Under the pieces are notes generated by a model that was given only the letters and a program-made list of their open reading frames with translations, did no database searches and had not been told where the DNA came from. From Sulfuricella denitrificans skB26 (GTDB lineage: Bacteria > Pseudomonadota > Gammaproteobacteria > Burkholderiales > Sulfuricellaceae), in NCBI RefSeq assembly GCF_000297055.2, contig NC_022357.1:1809501-1873500 (forward strand): a stretch of 64,000 nucleotides of DNA. Direction: 5' to 3'. Within the stretch, counting starts at the first letter, position 1. Each line of letters begins with the position of its first letter. Shown piece by piece: positions 30,072-40,806 of this stretch. A program made the translations under genes and the position numbers.

Positions 30072-31085
30072 TTATTTCTTGACCAACTCTTTTTCGACTT
30101 GGCTGGCTGTGCTGTACACCGCCTGGATGATGTCCTTGCCAATCACGTCCTCGAACTCCTTATGCACCGGCAGCAATGCCTTGTACCAATCAAGCCTTTC
30201 CTTGGGCGACTGATAGTGGATATCCGTGGTTTTGGCTGCTTTTACCTTGGCAAGCGCTTCGTCGTTTTCCTGCTGGGCAATATCACGCTCGAAAGCGGTC
30301 GTTTCCTTCATCGCCGACTCCAGAGCCGTGCGGACGTCGACCGGCAGGCCTTCCCAGAATTTTTTGTTGACCACCACCGCGTAGCCCAGATAGTTATGCT
30401 GAGAAATCGTCATATATTTCTGCACCTCATTCATCTTTTGGGTGTAGAAGTTGGACACGGGGTTCTCGGTGCCATCCACCACGCCCTGCTGCAGGCCAGT
30501 GTATACCTCGCTGAACGCCATCACCTGCGGGTTCGCGCCGAGCGCTTTCATTGTCGCATCAAGCACCTTTGACGACTGAATACGCATCTTCAGTCCCTTG
30601 AAGTCCGCCACATTGATCAACGGTCTATTCGCGCTCATCTGCTTGAAACCGTTATCCCAGAAGGTCAATCCCATAACGCCCTTGGATTCCAGCTTGGCGA
30701 ACAACTTTTTGCCGACATCACCGTCCATGACGCGGTACAGGGTTTCCTTATTTGGGAAGATGTAGGGCAGGTCGAACACTTCGAATTCGCGTGCGCCCAT
30801 CGGCCCGAATTTGGAAAGCGACGGTGCCAGCATCTGTACCGCACCAATCTGCAAGGCTTCTATTTCTTCGCGGTCCTTGTAGAGTTGGCTATTGGGATAG
30901 ATTTCAACCTTGACCTTGCCTTTGGTCTTTTCCTCCGCCAGTTGCTTGAATTTCTCTGCCGCGCGACCCTTGGGTGTGTCGGGAGCCACCACATGACTGA
31001 ACTTGATGACGATTTCGCCTGCGGCATTGGCAAGCGTGCTGACCCCGAGGGCTAGAATAAACATCATTGCTGTGCGAATTTTCAT
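30072..31085 (-). CDS. dctP: TRAP transporter substrate-binding protein DctP
   Basis: A periplasmic solute-binding protein that delivers substrate to DctQM. It has 337 residues with a signal peptide (MKIRTAMMFILALGVSTLANA). The conserved arginine lies in LKMRIQSS, and the DGTENPVSNFY motif is typical of C4-dicarboxylate-type DctP. The likely substrates are malate, succinate or fumarate, by family. No dctBD-type regulator is next to the operon. Confidence 0.94.
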   Translation of the reverse strand: MKIRTAMMFILALGVSTLANAAGEIVIKFSHVVAPDTPKGRAAEKFKQLAEEKTKGKVKVEIYPNSQLYKDREEIEALQIGAVQMLAPSLSKFGPMGAREFEVFDLPYIFPNKETLYRVMDGDVGKKLFAKLESKGVMGLTFWDNGFKQMSANRPLINVADFKGLKMRIQSSKVLDATMKALGANPQVMAFSEVYTGLQQGVVDGTENPVSNFYTQKMNEVQKYMTISQHNYLGYAVVVNKKFWEGLPVDVRTALESAMKETTAFERDIAQQENDEALAKVKAAKTTDIHYQSPKERLDWYKALLPVHKEFEDVIGKDIIQAVYSTASQVEKELVKK

Positions 31086-31172
31086 GTGACTTCTCCAAAA
31101 TCAAGGTGTTCAACCAAAATTGGCAACTACGTCCAGGAAACTCTATCTTATATAAGAGACACAAGCACCATA

Positions 31173-32582
31173 CTATATTGCCCTCTCGAGCTTTACAATC
31201 ACGCCGGGCTCACCTTCCTGTACCCGGTAATCGCAATCCACCCCAACACCGGGCACGAATACCAGTTTTTCCCCACTAAACAGCAACGGCAGTCGTTGCC
31301 GTTGCCAGGGAGGAATTCCTGCCTCCTGCAACAGATTTTTCAAACTGCGCGTAGGCCTGAGGCAATTCGGGCGCAAACGCTCTCCACCCTGGCGCAATCT
31401 GATCGTAACCGGTGCGGAAGTCAGTCTGGCCAGACTCAAGCCCTGCCCTGTTGTCCACTCAAACACCAACCGGCCTCCCATTCTTGGCAAATCCAGCACA
31501 TCCTGATGCGACCAGATTAATACCGGTTCCGGCAATGGCGCAAGTAACTTTTTCTTGCCCTCTGGCAATTCCCTCGCCCCACTCACTGTAGGGCAAGTAG
31601 CAGAGGGTTCAAGATACACCTCCCCACGATAGCGCCGGATCACAGCACCTCCCAGGGAAATGCGAATCTGAGCATCATCACGGGCACTGCATAGTTGTTG
31701 CAGCAGGTTTTCCAACCGCCCAGCAGAAGGCATGGAAATCCCTAACTCTGCCAGCCAGTAGCGCAACAGGTTCCGGGCACGCGCCCCAGACAGGCTGCGC
31801 AAAGCATCCACCCGCAAATTGCCATTGATCACGGCAATCGCGGCATCCAGCCGAGCCAGGTCGTCAGCCAGCTGCGCGCTTTCTGCCAAGTTCCGGCTGG
31901 CACGGGAAAAGGTTACACGGTACCCGGGAAAGCGCTTCTCCAGTTCGGGCATAACACGGTGGCGCAGGTAATTGCGGTCGTAGGAAATATCAGCATTGCT
32001 CTCGTCCTCGACCCATTGCAACTTGTGCAGTGCCGCATAATCGAGAATCAAGCGCCGCGGCACATCGAGCAGAGGGCGCAAGAAGCCAGTCCTGAGTTCC
32101 GCGCCCTGAGTCCTGATCTCACCCATGGCGCTCAGGCCCTTCGCTCCAGCGCCACGCAGCAACTGGAGCAGCAGCGTTTCCGCCTGATCATCAAGATGTT
32201 GCGCCAGCACGATAAAATCAGCCTGCTGTTCAGCAAACACCTGATAGCGGGCGTCTCGCGCCAGCGCCTCCAGGCTCTCACCCGGTTGGCGCTTGAGATC
32301 GACCTTAACGACTTGCAAAGGAATGTTGTACCCGTCGCACAAGCGAGCGCAAAACTCGGCCCAATCAGCCGCATTCGGGCTGATCTGATGGTTGACGTAA
32401 ATAGCGGAAAGGGGGAAATGCAGACTGGTGCGAAGTTGTACAAGGATGTCGAGCAGGACCACGGAATCCGCCCCGCCGCTCAGGGCCAGCATCAGATGCC
32501 GGCCCGGCTGAACCCAACTTTTTAGCTTGGCTTCGACAAACGCGGGCAGATCACTTGGCAGCAGTTTCTTTGAACTTGCCAT
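31173..32582 (-). CDS. tilS: tRNA(Ile)-lysidine synthase TilS
   Basis: Adds lysine to C34 of the minor tRNA-Ile so that it reads AUA. It has 469 residues. The PP-loop motif [14 protein letters not shown] is near residue 33, followed by the family segment [19 protein letters not shown] and the C-terminal tRNA-binding domains. The start lies 32 bases inside the end of accA, an order often seen in proteobacteria. Confidence 0.95.
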   Translation of the reverse strand: MASSKKLLPSDLPAFVEAKLKSWVQPGRHLMLALSGGADSVVLLDILVQLRTSLHFPLSAIYVNHQISPNAADWAEFCARLCDGYNIPLQVVKVDLKRQPGESLEALARDARYQVFAEQQADFIVLAQHLDDQAETLLLQLLRGAGAKGLSAMGEIRTQGAELRTGFLRPLLDVPRRLILDYAALHKLQWVEDESNADISYDRNYLRHRVMPELEKRFPGYRVTFSRASRNLAESAQLADDLARLDAAIAVINGNLRVDALRSLSGARARNLLRYWLAELGISMPSAGRLENLLQQLCSARDDAQIRISLGGAVIRRYRGEVYLEPSATCPTVSGARELPEGKKKLLAPLPEPVLIWSHQDVLDLPRMGGRLVFEWTTGQGLSLARLTSAPVTIRLRQGGERLRPNCLRPTRSLKNLLQEAGIPPWQRQRLPLLFSGEKLVFVPGVGVDCDYRVQEGEPGVIVKLERAI

Positions 32583-33519
32583 AGCCCATCAGGCGCTCGA
32601 AACGCGATTTGAGCAGATCGTCCAGCGACTGGTCCTGAAGCTGGCGCAGGCTTTCCTGCAAGGCTTTTTTCAGGTTTTGCATGACCACGTCCGGGTCACG
32701 GTGAGCGCCGCCGAGCGGCTCGTTCACGATCTTGTCGACCAGGCCGAGGGTTTTAAGGCGGACAGCAGTAATCCCCAGCGTTTCTGCGGCTTCCGGTGCT
32801 TTGCTCGCGCTCTTCCACAGAATCGAAGCGCAGCCCTCAGGAGAAATCACGGAATAGCTCGAATATTGCAGCATCAGCGTCACATCGCCGACGCCGATGG
32901 CCAGCGCACCGCCAGAGCCGCCTTCGCCGATGATGGCGCAGATGATCGGGGTTCTGAGTTCGGCCATGACATACAGGTTACGCGCAATCGCCTCGGACTG
33001 GCCGCGTTCTTCCGCACCGATGCCGGGGTAAGCGCCCGGCGTATCGATGAAGGTCATGATTGGCAGTCCGAATTTCTCTGCCTGGCGCATCAAACGCATC
33101 GCCTTGCGGTAGCCTTCTGGCCGTGGCATGCCGAAATTGCGGTAAATTTTTTCCTTGGTATCGCGACCCTTCTGCTGGCCAATGACCATCACCGGCTGCC
33201 CATTGAAGCGCGCCAGGCCACCCACAATGGCCGGATCATCGGAGAAGGCGCGGTCGCCGTGCAATTCTTCGAAATCGGTAAAAATATTTTGAATGTAGTC
33301 GAGCGTGTATGGCCGCTGCGGGTGCCGGGAAACCTGGGAAATCTGCCAAGAGGAAAGCTTGGCGTAAAGGTCCTTGGTCAGCGTATTGTTCTTTTTCTGT
33401 AGCCGTCCGATTTCCTCGGAGATATCTACGGCGGAGTCATCCTGCACGAAGCGGAGCTCCTCGATCCTGGCCTCAAGTTCTGCGATCGGCTGTTCAAAAT
33501 CAAGAAAAGTGGTTTTCAT
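32551..33519 (-). CDS. accA: Acetyl-CoA carboxylase, carboxyltransferase subunit alpha
   Basis: With AccD it moves the carboxyl group from biotin to acetyl-CoA in the first step of fatty acid synthesis. It has 322 residues, starting [20 protein letters not shown], with segments [18 protein letters not shown] and the oxyanion-hole Gly-Gly region [12 protein letters not shown]. It overlaps the start of tilS and is divergent from recJ. Confidence 0.97.
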   Translation of the reverse strand: MKTTFLDFEQPIAELEARIEELRFVQDDSAVDISEEIGRLQKKNNTLTKDLYAKLSSWQISQVSRHPQRPYTLDYIQNIFTDFEELHGDRAFSDDPAIVGGLARFNGQPVMVIGQQKGRDTKEKIYRNFGMPRPEGYRKAMRLMRQAEKFGLPIMTFIDTPGAYPGIGAEERGQSEAIARNLYVMAELRTPIICAIIGEGGSGGALAIGVGDVTLMLQYSSYSVISPEGCASILWKSASKAPEAAETLGITAVRLKTLGLVDKIVNEPLGGAHRDPDVVMQNLKKALQESLRQLQDQSLDDLLKSRFERLMGYGKFKETAAK

Positions 33520-33583
33520 AAGCAGGCAGTTTCAAATTCATGAAAGCGTAATGATACAGGATTTCATGCCCGCCTAAACAGGT

Positions 33584-33611
33584 CTGACTCAACCTTCCCT
33601 CAGGGTATAAT
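33584..33611 (+). promoter_or_regulatory. Probable promoter of recJ giving a leaderless mRNA
   Basis: A perfect -10 box TATAAT at 33606-33611 has a -35-like CTGACT at 33584-33589 with 16-base spacing. Transcription would begin about 7 bases after the -10 box, which is at or one base before the recJ ATG at 33619. There is no Shine-Dalgarno sequence in the 8 bases between. Confidence 0.55.
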
Positions 33612-33618
33612 CGCCACC

Positions 33619-35319
33619 ATGCCCAACATAGCCTCCCGCCCCTACTCACAACCTGACGCCAGCCGCCTTGCTGCAAGCGGCCTTCATCCGGTACTCGCCC
33701 GCATCTACGCAGCCCGTGGCATTCAGGAAATACGTCAGCTCGAACACGAGTTGGGCGCCCTGCTCCCTTACACAGACATGAAAAACATCGGGGAAATGGC
33801 GCGCCTGCTGGCGGATGCGTTAGAGGCCGACAAGCGTTTACTGATCATCGCCGATTACGATTCCGATGGCGCCACGGCCTGCACCGTGGCAATGCGTGGC
33901 CTGCGCGAATTCGGCGCAACAGTAGACTACCTCGTCCCGAATCGCTTCGAATACGGCTATGGGTTGACGCCAGAAATCGTTCAGTTAGCGGAGGCACGCA
34001 AGCCCGACATCCTCATTACTGTAGACAACGGCATCAGCAGCGTAGCTGGGGTCGAAGAGGCCAACCGACTGGGCATGCAGGTGCTGGTCACCGACCACCA
34101 TCTGCCTGGCGACGAGTTGCCGGATGCCGCCTGCATCGTCAACCCGAACCAGCCTGGATGCGACTTTCCCAGCAAGAACCTGGCCGGCGTGGGCGTCATC
34201 TTCTACGTCATGCTGGCGTTACGTGCAGAGTTGAGGAATCGGGGAGCGTACACCACCAAGCCCGAACCCAATCTGGCCAGGCTGCTCGATCTGGTAGCGC
34301 TAGGCACGGTGGCTGACGTGGTGAAACTGGACGATAACAACCGCATCCTGGTGCACCAGGGACTCAAGCGCATCTGTGCCGGTCGAGCCTGCTCAGGCAT
34401 CAATGCATTACTGAAAGTAGCCAGTAGAAAAGCTGAAAAAGCTTCGACTTACGACCTCGGTTTTGTCGTCGGCCCCCGCCTGAATGCTGCCGGACGCCTG
34501 GATGACATGGCGCTGGGAATCGAATGCCTGCTCACCGAAAACGAGGAACAAGCTTACTCCATAGCGCAACAGCTCGACACCCTCAACCGCGAGCGGCGCG
34601 AAATCGAGGCGGACATGCAGGAACAAGCTCTAGCCGCGCTGGAGCAGGTTGAGGTGAGTGAAAACCACTCGCTCAGCCTGTACGACCCGAACTGGCACCA
34701 GGGCGTGATCGGCATCCTTGCCTCTCGACTCAAGGACAAATACCATCGCCCGGTGATCGCCTTCGCCCGTAGCAACAACGGCGAGTTAAAAGGCTCCGGC
34801 CGATCTATCCGCGGCCTGCACCTGCGCGATGCACTCGACCTGGTCGCCAAACGGAAACCCCACCTGCTGCAAAAATTCGGCGGTCACGCCTTCGCCGCCG
34901 GGTTGACCATCCAGGAAAATCATTTCGAGGAATTCACCGCCGCTTTCGAAGAAATCGCCCAGTCCCTGCTCACCCCGGCCGACCTGGAACGCATCATCGA
35001 AAGCGACGGCAGTCTGGAAACCCCAGCCATGAATCTGCATCTGGCCAAAACCCTGACGGAGCAGGTATGGGGGCAGGGCTTTCCGCAACCGGCTTTCCAG
35101 GAGAAATTTGCAGTTAAAAGCCAGCGGGTAGTAGGCGAAAAACACTTGCGACTCAAGCTCGGCAAGGCCGACCAGGTTTTCGACGGCATCCTGTTTTTTC
35201 ACAATGAGCCGCTGCCTGACTGGATCAACGCTGTTTACCGGCTGGACGTGAACGAATACAACGGCTCCCAAAGCCTGCAATTGATGATCGAATATTGGGA
35301 AGAAGCCAGTAAAGGGTAA
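33619..35319 (+). CDS. recJ: Single-stranded-DNA-specific exonuclease RecJ
   Basis: A 5'-to-3' single-strand exonuclease used in recombination and mismatch repair. It has 566 residues. The DHH-family motifs are ADYDSDGATA, the DHH motif in VTDHHLPGDELP, and the later GGHAFAAG of DHHA1, followed by an OB-like C-terminal domain. The length is normal. The ATG follows a TATAAT box by only 7 bases, so the message may be leaderless. Confidence 0.96.
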   Translation: MPNIASRPYSQPDASRLAASGLHPVLARIYAARGIQEIRQLEHELGALLPYTDMKNIGEMARLLADALEADKRLLIIADYDSDGATACTVAMRGLREFGATVDYLVPNRFEYGYGLTPEIVQLAEARKPDILITVDNGISSVAGVEEANRLGMQVLVTDHHLPGDELPDAACIVNPNQPGCDFPSKNLAGVGVIFYVMLALRAELRNRGAYTTKPEPNLARLLDLVALGTVADVVKLDDNNRILVHQGLKRICAGRACSGINALLKVASRKAEKASTYDLGFVVGPRLNAAGRLDDMALGIECLLTENEEQAYSIAQQLDTLNRERREIEADMQEQALAALEQVEVSENHSLSLYDPNWHQGVIGILASRLKDKYHRPVIAFARSNNGELKGSGRSIRGLHLRDALDLVAKRKPHLLQKFGGHAFAAGLTIQENHFEEFTAAFEEIAQSLLTPADLERIIESDGSLETPAMNLHLAKTLTEQVWGQGFPQPAFQEKFAVKSQRVVGEKHLRLKLGKADQVFDGILFFHNEPLPDWINAVYRLDVNEYNGSQSLQLMIEYWEEASKG

Positions 35320-35421
35320 GAGGTGAACGGATATTTTCCATCAATTCCTCGATGATGATTTCCCGGCCGGCAACAAGCTGCCCACCCCATACAGCAGAAC
35401 GCAAGAATTTCAGAGCAACCT

Positions 35422-36514
35422 ATGACACCTATTTCGTGGATTTCGAAACTACTGTTCAGCTTTCCAGTTGTTTTTCTGGCCCTGGCGCCATACCCAGTTC
35501 TGGCCGGGGACGGCGAATCCAGCCTGTGCGATGAGAGCCCCCCCGGCATCAAGGCGCTCGCACGGCACCCCGATCTCTACAATTTCTATTTCGAGAACGA
35601 CCTGTTCGACGGCACCGACAATGGCTACACCAATGGCGTCAAGTTTTCCTGGGTTTCGGCCAACCTCAAGGACTATACCCACGACCCCTGTCTGCCGCAC
35701 TGGGTACGACAGCTGAATCAGATCTTCGAAACCCTGCATCCGGGCAGATACACCTCGCGCAACATGGTGGTTACGGGAGGACAATCGATGTTCACCCCGC
35801 GCGACCGCTACCGAACCGACCCGATCCTCAACGACCGGCCCTATGCCGGCTGGCTCTACCTGGGGCTGGGCTACAATGCCCGTAATGCGCGTCAGATGGA
35901 CACGGTCGAAATCAACCTCGGCGTGGTCGGTCCAGCCGCGCTGGCGCGGCAAAACCAGGAATTCGTCCATGACCTGCGCGGCATCCCCCGTTCGAGGCTG
36001 GCGCAATCAGCTCCACAACGAATTCGGCTTCCAGCTTGTCGCCGAACGCAAAAACAGGGTCTGGAACGAAAGCGGTGCAGGCCTTCAGTTCGATGCCATC
36101 ACCCACTACGGCGCCAGCCTCGGCAATATCCGCACCTATCTCAACACCGGCCTGGAGTTAAGGGCCGGCAGCCGCATCCCGAACGATTTCGGCACCTCTC
36201 CGATACGCCCCGCCGGCGACAGCAACGCCCCGCTTGAAGGCCCTGTCACCCGCCGGTTTTCGGATGGCGGGCTGCATGCCTTTCTCTCGGCCGACGCCCG
36301 CGCTGTCGCTCATGACATTTTCCTTGACGGCAACACCTTTTCCAGCAGCCACCACGTCGACAAAAAAAACTTCGTAGGCGATCTGGCCACCGGCATCGCC
36401 TGGCAATGGCAGGGTGGTAAAATCACCTACGCGCGCTACATCCGCAGCAAGGAATTCACCACCCAGGAAAGCATGCACGCCTTCGGCTCGATCACGCTCA
36501 GCCTTGAGTATTGA
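35422..36514 (+). pseudogene. LpxR-like lipid A deacylase (DUF2219), frameshifted
   Basis: LpxR-type outer-membrane beta-barrel enzymes remove a 3'-acyloxyacyl group from lipid A. The first frame begins at 35422 with a signal peptide (FSFPVVFLALAPYPVLAG) and the family motif YFENDLFDGTDNGYTNGVKF. It runs out of family at about 35985-35999. The rest (GWRNQLHNEFGFQLVAERK to ITLSLEY) is one frame ahead and ends at 36514. Joining the two gives a full-length protein of about 363 residues. The conserved histidine of QLHNE lies after the break, so the first fragment alone would be inactive. The break is in a C/G-rich run (gcatcccccgttcgaggc): either two bases were lost or one was gained. Confidence 0.82.
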
Positions 36515-36540
36515 AATGCAATGTTTCATAAATTAAACAT

Positions 36541-36579
36541 CCTGCCTATTATTAAATAGGCAGGGTTGCACTAGTGCAA
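36541..36579. promoter_or_regulatory. Stem-loop plus 14-base perfect palindrome before the diguanylate cyclase gene
   Basis: Bases 36541-36564 form a perfect 10-bp stem (CCTGCCTATT/AATAGGCAGG) with an ATTA loop, a possible terminator for the lpxR-like gene but without a T-run. Directly after it, 36566-36579 is the perfect palindrome TTGCACTAGTGCAA, 30 bases before the next ATG, where an operator could lie. Confidence 0.5.
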
Positions 36580-36609
36580 TCTGAACCGGCAGTTTATTTA
36601 TAGAGTCAC

Positions 36610-37464
36610 ATGAGTATCGACATCTTTCGCATCATTCGATGGAAACCCGCCCCCGGAGGCCGGACGGTTTTGTATGCCTCCACCTTGGCCACGATCATTG
36701 GCGCGACCTGGGTGCACTACAAACTCGGCCAGCACTACCATATCGATATGTTCTTCCTGCTGCCGGTCATCCTTATGAGCTGGTACGGCGGCAGAAAAGC
36801 CGGCAATCTGCTCAGCCTACTCAGCGTGGCTGGCTGGATGATTGTGGATATGGGCATATTGCATGACTCCCCATTCTGGGCGGAATTCATTAATAACATC
36901 TTTCGCTTCAGCGTGCTCCTGATCGTGGTCCAGATAGCCAGTCGCCTGCGCATCGCGCTCGACCGCGAGCACGAGATGGCGCGACAAGACAACCTCACCC
37001 GCCTTCCCAACCGGCGTGCCTTCTACGAGATGGGAGAGGTCGAGACGGAACGTTCCCGGCGCTATGATCGCCCCTTCACCGCCATATTTTTCGACCTCGA
37101 CAACTTCAAGACCGTCAACGATACCAAGGGGCATGGCGAAGGTGACCGCCTGCTGAAAACCGTCGCGGAGATTCTCCACTCCCGCCTGCGCACCACCGAT
37201 ATCTGCGGACGACTGGGCGGCGATGAATTCGCCGTGCTGCTGCCGGAAACGGGCGAAGAAGCCGCCGCGAGTTTTGCCGCCGAACTGCGCGCCCGTCTGA
37301 TAGAAGCCATGGAACGTCATAGCTGGCCAGTCACCTTCAGCATCGGCGTCGCAACCTTCAACACCACACCCGATAGCCTTGATCAGCTGATCAAGAATGC
37401 CGACACACTGATGTACACCGTCAAGCAGGATGGCAAAAACGCCATCCGGCAAGAAGTGTATTAA
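36610..37464 (+). CDS. Membrane-bound diguanylate cyclase (GGDEF)
   Basis: Makes c-di-GMP from two GTP. It has 284 residues. Three or four membrane helices occupy about residues 18-120. The GGDEF domain begins ARQDNLTRLPNRRAF, and the exact signature GGDEF is at 203-207. An RxxD inhibitory site (RTTD) lies five residues before it, so product inhibition is expected. The N-terminal membrane part matches no sensor family I can name. A palindrome upstream may be a regulator site. Confidence 0.93.
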   Translation: MSIDIFRIIRWKPAPGGRTVLYASTLATIIGATWVHYKLGQHYHIDMFFLLPVILMSWYGGRKAGNLLSLLSVAGWMIVDMGILHDSPFWAEFINNIFRFSVLLIVVQIASRLRIALDREHEMARQDNLTRLPNRRAFYEMGEVETERSRRYDRPFTAIFFDLDNFKTVNDTKGHGEGDRLLKTVAEILHSRLRTTDICGRLGGDEFAVLLPETGEEAAASFAAELRARLIEAMERHSWPVTFSIGVATFNTTPDSLDQLIKNADTLMYTVKQDGKNAIRQEVY

Positions 37465-37632
37465 CGTAAAAGCCCTTAACCACAGGACTCGCAGGGCGGA
37501 TTAGAATCCTGTGTCAACTGAGCAAGCCGCCCTCGTTGAATACCCTCTTCAAAACGTTCCATACCTCACCTATAACCCCTCCCCCGCCTCCCCATGTATA
37601 ATTCCCGCTTTGACTCACACGAGCAACGAATC

Positions 37633-38740
37633 ATGGAAGCCGAACAACTCAACGCCATCGCCAACCGGCTCGAAAACCTTTCCGTACGGGCCACTGACCT
37701 GCGGAGGTATCTTTGACTACGATAGCAAACAGGAACGCCTGACTGAAGTCGTCCAGCTGCTGGAAAACCCGGCGGTCTGGGATGACGCCAAGCGTGCCCA
37801 GGAACTGGGCAAGGAACGCCGTACCCTGGAAGGGATCGTCGATACGCTGAAAAATCTCGACCAGAGCCTGCACGACAGCGCCGACCTGTTCGAGATGGCG
37901 AAGGAAGAAGGCGACGACGCCACTCTGGAGAGTGTCGCAGCGGATGCGGAAGCGCTGGAGAAAACCGTGGCGGAAATGGAATTCCGCCGTATGTTCTCTC
38001 ACCCGATGGACCCCAACAACTGCTTTATCGACATCCAGTCCGGCTCCGGCGGCACCGAGGCGCAGGACTGGGCCTCTATGCTGATGCGGATGTACGTGCG
38101 CTACTGCGAGCGCAAGGGCTTCAAGGTGGAAATCCTGGAGGAATCCGCAGGCGAGGTAGCGGGGCTCAAAAGCGCTACGCTCAAAATCAGCGGTGACTAC
38201 GCGTTCGGCTACCTGCGCACCGAAACCGGCGTGCACCGCCTGGTGCGCAAATCCCCGTTCGACTCCGGCAACCGCCGCCACACCTCGTTTTCCAGCGTGT
38301 TCATCTACCCTGAAGTGGACGACTCGATCGAGGTCGAGATCAACCCTGCCGATCTGCGCATCGACACCTTCCGCGCTTCGGGCGCGGGCGGCCAGCACAT
38401 CAACAAGACCGACTCGGCGATCCGCATCACTCACCTGCCGACCAACGTCGTGGTGCAGTGCCAGAACGACCGCTCGCAGCACAAGAATCGCGCCGAGGCG
38501 ATGAGCATGCTGAAAGCCCGGCTGTACGAGCTGGAACTCAGAAAGCGCAACGAGGAAAAGCAGGCGATGGAAGACACCAAGACCGATATTGGCTGGGGCC
38601 ACCAGATCCGCTCTTATGTGCTGGATCAGTCGCGTATCAAGGATTTGCGCACCAATTACGAAGTCGGCAACACCCAGGGGGTGCTCGACGGTGACCTCCT
38701 CGACGACTTCATCAGCGCCAGTTTGAAGCAAGGGGTGTGA
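37633..38740 (+). CDS. prfB: Peptide chain release factor 2 (programmed +1 frameshift)
   Basis: RF2 ends translation at UGA and UAA. Translation starts at the ATG at 37633 ([16 protein letters not shown]), reads 27 codons to the in-frame TGA at 37714-37716, and shifts +1 there to continue at 37715, giving 368 residues. The second part holds the catalytic GGQ in [14 protein letters not shown] and the stop-codon recognition region. The open frame that runs upstream to 37511 in the second frame is not coding. It is followed by the CZB gene and lysS, and prfB-lysS is a very common pair. Confidence 0.97.
37701..37716 (+). promoter_or_regulatory. RF2 autoregulatory frameshift site
   Basis: The sequence gcggaggtatctttgac has an internal Shine-Dalgarno-like GGAGG, then TAT and the slippery CTT-TGA-C. 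This is the classic RF2 site: low RF2 lets the ribosome slip from CTT to TTT and continue in the +1 frame. Confidence 0.95.
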
Positions 38741-38823
38741 CACGCCACGCCAACCAGAACACGCTGACTAATTACTGTTTTTACGTTAGGCTTTAATCAC
38801 TTGCCTGTTAAAGGAGCGAGAAA

Positions 38824-39177
38824 ATGGCACTCAAACAAGAGATTGATCAGGCGATCGAAGATCATGCCGCATGGAAGGCGCGTTTCCGTGATTTTATCAA
38901 TGGAAAAATCGAACTCGACGCCGCAACGGTGGGAAAGGAAAACCTTTGCCAGTTCGGCCAGTGGATCGAGAAAGAAGGGGAAAGGATGCTGCTGCCGAAG
39001 GAGGTTCACGATGAGATCTTCAGCCTCCACGCTGAATTCCACCGGGTCGCCGGCACCGTCGTTGCGAAGAAAAACAAGGGTGATATCCAGGGTGCACAGC
39101 AGGACCTCGCCTCGAAAGGCGCATTCGGCCGGGCCAGCAATGCATTAATGCAACGCATGCTCAAGATCAAGCTCTGA
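38824..39177 (+). CDS. Stand-alone CZB (chemoreceptor zinc-binding) domain protein
   Basis: CZB domains bind zinc and are usually fused to chemoreceptors or diguanylate cyclases. This 117-residue protein is little more than the domain itself. The ligand pattern is visible: His in DHAAWKARF, Cys in LCQFGQWIE, and two His in [22 protein letters not shown] site lies close to the ATG. It sits between prfB and lysS, away from any chemotaxis gene. A role as a free zinc or redox sensor is an inference. Confidence 0.85.
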   Translation: MALKQEIDQAIEDHAAWKARFRDFINGKIELDAATVGKENLCQFGQWIEKEGERMLLPKEVHDEIFSLHAEFHRVAGTVVAKKNKGDIQGAQQDLASKGAFGRASNALMQRMLKIKL

Positions 39178-39247
39178 TTCATTTAATCATGCTCCTCCTC
39201 GGCCAAGCAAAGCCTCGCCGTTAATTTTTTTACCCAAGATTGCCATC

Positions 39248-40756
39248 ATGACCCAAGAACAAATTAGCCCACCCCAGGACGAAAACCAGCTCATCGCCGA
39301 GCGCCGTGACAAGCTGAAGAAGCTGCGCGAAACAGGCATCGCCTTCCCCAATGACTTCGACCGCAAGGATGTGGCGGGTGATTTGCTGGCGGCTCATGGC
39401 AACAAGGACAAGGAAGCGCTGGAAGCGGAAAACGTCAGCGTCGCCCTCGCCGGCCGCATGATGCTGAAGCGCGTGATGGGCAAGGCCAGTTTCGCCACGG
39501 TGCAGGACATGAGCGGCCGCATCCAGTTCTACATCAACGACGAGGGCGTCAGCGCCGAGACCCACGAGGCTTTCAAGCACTGGGACATGGGCGACATCAT
39601 CGCCGCCAAAGGCACCCTGTTCAAGACCAACAAGGGCGAGCTGTCGGTGCGCGTTTACGAACTGCGCCTGCTGACCAAATCCCTGCGTCCGCTGCCGGAA
39701 AAATTCCACGGCCTGACCGACCAGGAAGCGAAATATCGTCAGCGCTACCTCGACATGATCACCAATGAGGAAACCCGCAAGACCTTTATCGTGCGCACCA
39801 GGATCATCCAGTCGATCCGCACTTTCCTGGTGGATCGCGGCTACCTCGAAGTGGAAACGCCGATGATGCATCCCATCCCCGGCGGCGCCTCGGCCAAACC
39901 CTTCACCACCCACCATAACGCGCTGGACATGGAGCTGTTTCTGCGCATCGCACCTGAGCTCTACCTCAAGCGCCTGGTCGTGGGCGGCTTTGAAAAGGTG
40001 TTCGAGATCAACCGCAACTTCAGGAATGAGGGCCTCTCCACCCGCCACAATCCTGAATTCACCATGATCGAATTCTACGAAGCGTACCGGGATTACCGTT
40101 ACATGATGGACCTGACCGAAGAAATGTTCCGCGAAACCGCCAAGGCCGTGCTCGGCCATGCGGTGGTGCAGTACCAGGGTCACACCATCAATCTGGCCCA
40201 GCCCTTCGACCGCCTCACCATCACCGAGTCGATCCACAAATACCATCCGGGGCGCTTCAGCGACGAACAGCTCAACGACCGCGCCTTCCTGAAAGCGCAG
40301 CTGGAAAAAATGGGTGCCGATCATCACCCTACCGATGGCGTCGGCGGGCTGCAATTGAGCCTGTTCGAGGAAACCACCGAACAGATGCTGATCCAGCCGA
40401 CCTTCATCATCGACTATCCGGCCGAAGTCTCGCCGCTGGCGCGCAGCAACGATGCCGCCCCCGGCATTACCGAGCGCTTTGAGCTGTTCATCGTCGGTCG
40501 CGAGATCGCCAACGGCTTCTCCGAGCTGAACGACCCGGAAGATCAGGCAGAGCGTTTCATGGCGCAGGTACGACAGAAGGAAGCGGGAGATGCCGAAGCG
40601 ATGCACTACGACGCCGACTACATCCGCGCTCTGGAATACGGCCTGCCACCCACTGCCGGCGAGGGCATCGGGATTGATCGTCTGGTCATGCTACTAACCG
40701 ACAGCCCGAGTATCCGCGACGTGATCCTGTTCCCGCAGATGCGGAAGGAAGATTGA
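39248..40756 (+). CDS. lysS: Lysyl-tRNA synthetase (class II)
   Basis: Charges tRNA-Lys. It has 502 residues. An N-terminal OB-fold anticodon domain ([20 protein letters not shown]) is followed by the class II core: motif 2 [20 protein letters not shown] and motif 3 [21 protein letters not shown] hairpin terminator follows. It lies downstream of prfB, with the CZB gene between them. Confidence 0.98.
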   Translation: MTQEQISPPQDENQLIAERRDKLKKLRETGIAFPNDFDRKDVAGDLLAAHGNKDKEALEAENVSVALAGRMMLKRVMGKASFATVQDMSGRIQFYINDEGVSAETHEAFKHWDMGDIIAAKGTLFKTNKGELSVRVYELRLLTKSLRPLPEKFHGLTDQEAKYRQRYLDMITNEETRKTFIVRTRIIQSIRTFLVDRGYLEVETPMMHPIPGGASAKPFTTHHNALDMELFLRIAPELYLKRLVVGGFEKVFEINRNFRNEGLSTRHNPEFTMIEFYEAYRDYRYMMDLTEEMFRETAKAVLGHAVVQYQGHTINLAQPFDRLTITESIHKYHPGRFSDEQLNDRAFLKAQLEKMGADHHPTDGVGGLQLSLFEETTEQMLIQPTFIIDYPAEVSPLARSNDAAPGITERFELFIVGREIANGFSELNDPEDQAERFMAQVRQKEAGDAEAMHYDADYIRALEYGLPPTAGEGIGIDRLVMLLTDSPSIRDVILFPQMRKED

Positions 40757-40773
40757 TTTAAGTCGCAACCGGC

Positions 40774-40806
40774 TATAGGGCGTTCTTCTGGACGCCCTTT
40801 TTTATT
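40774..40806 (+). terminator. Intrinsic terminator of lysS
   Basis: The stem agggcgt/acgccct with a tcttctgg loop is followed by a T-run at about 40798-40803. It ends the prfB-CZB-lysS transcript. Confidence 0.87.

Noticed and set aside
31149-31160. Palindrome tcttatataaga upstream of dctP as an operator or promoter
   Set aside because: AT-rich 12-base palindromes are common by chance, and no -35 partner or sigma-54 signature is convincing.
37511-37714. Upstream extension of the second prfB frame
   Set aside because: RF2 starts at 37633 in the other frame and uses the programmed shift; the extension has no family similarity and no ribosome site.
39230-40606. 458-codon minus-strand frame
   Set aside because: It is opposite lysS, which has all synthetase motifs.
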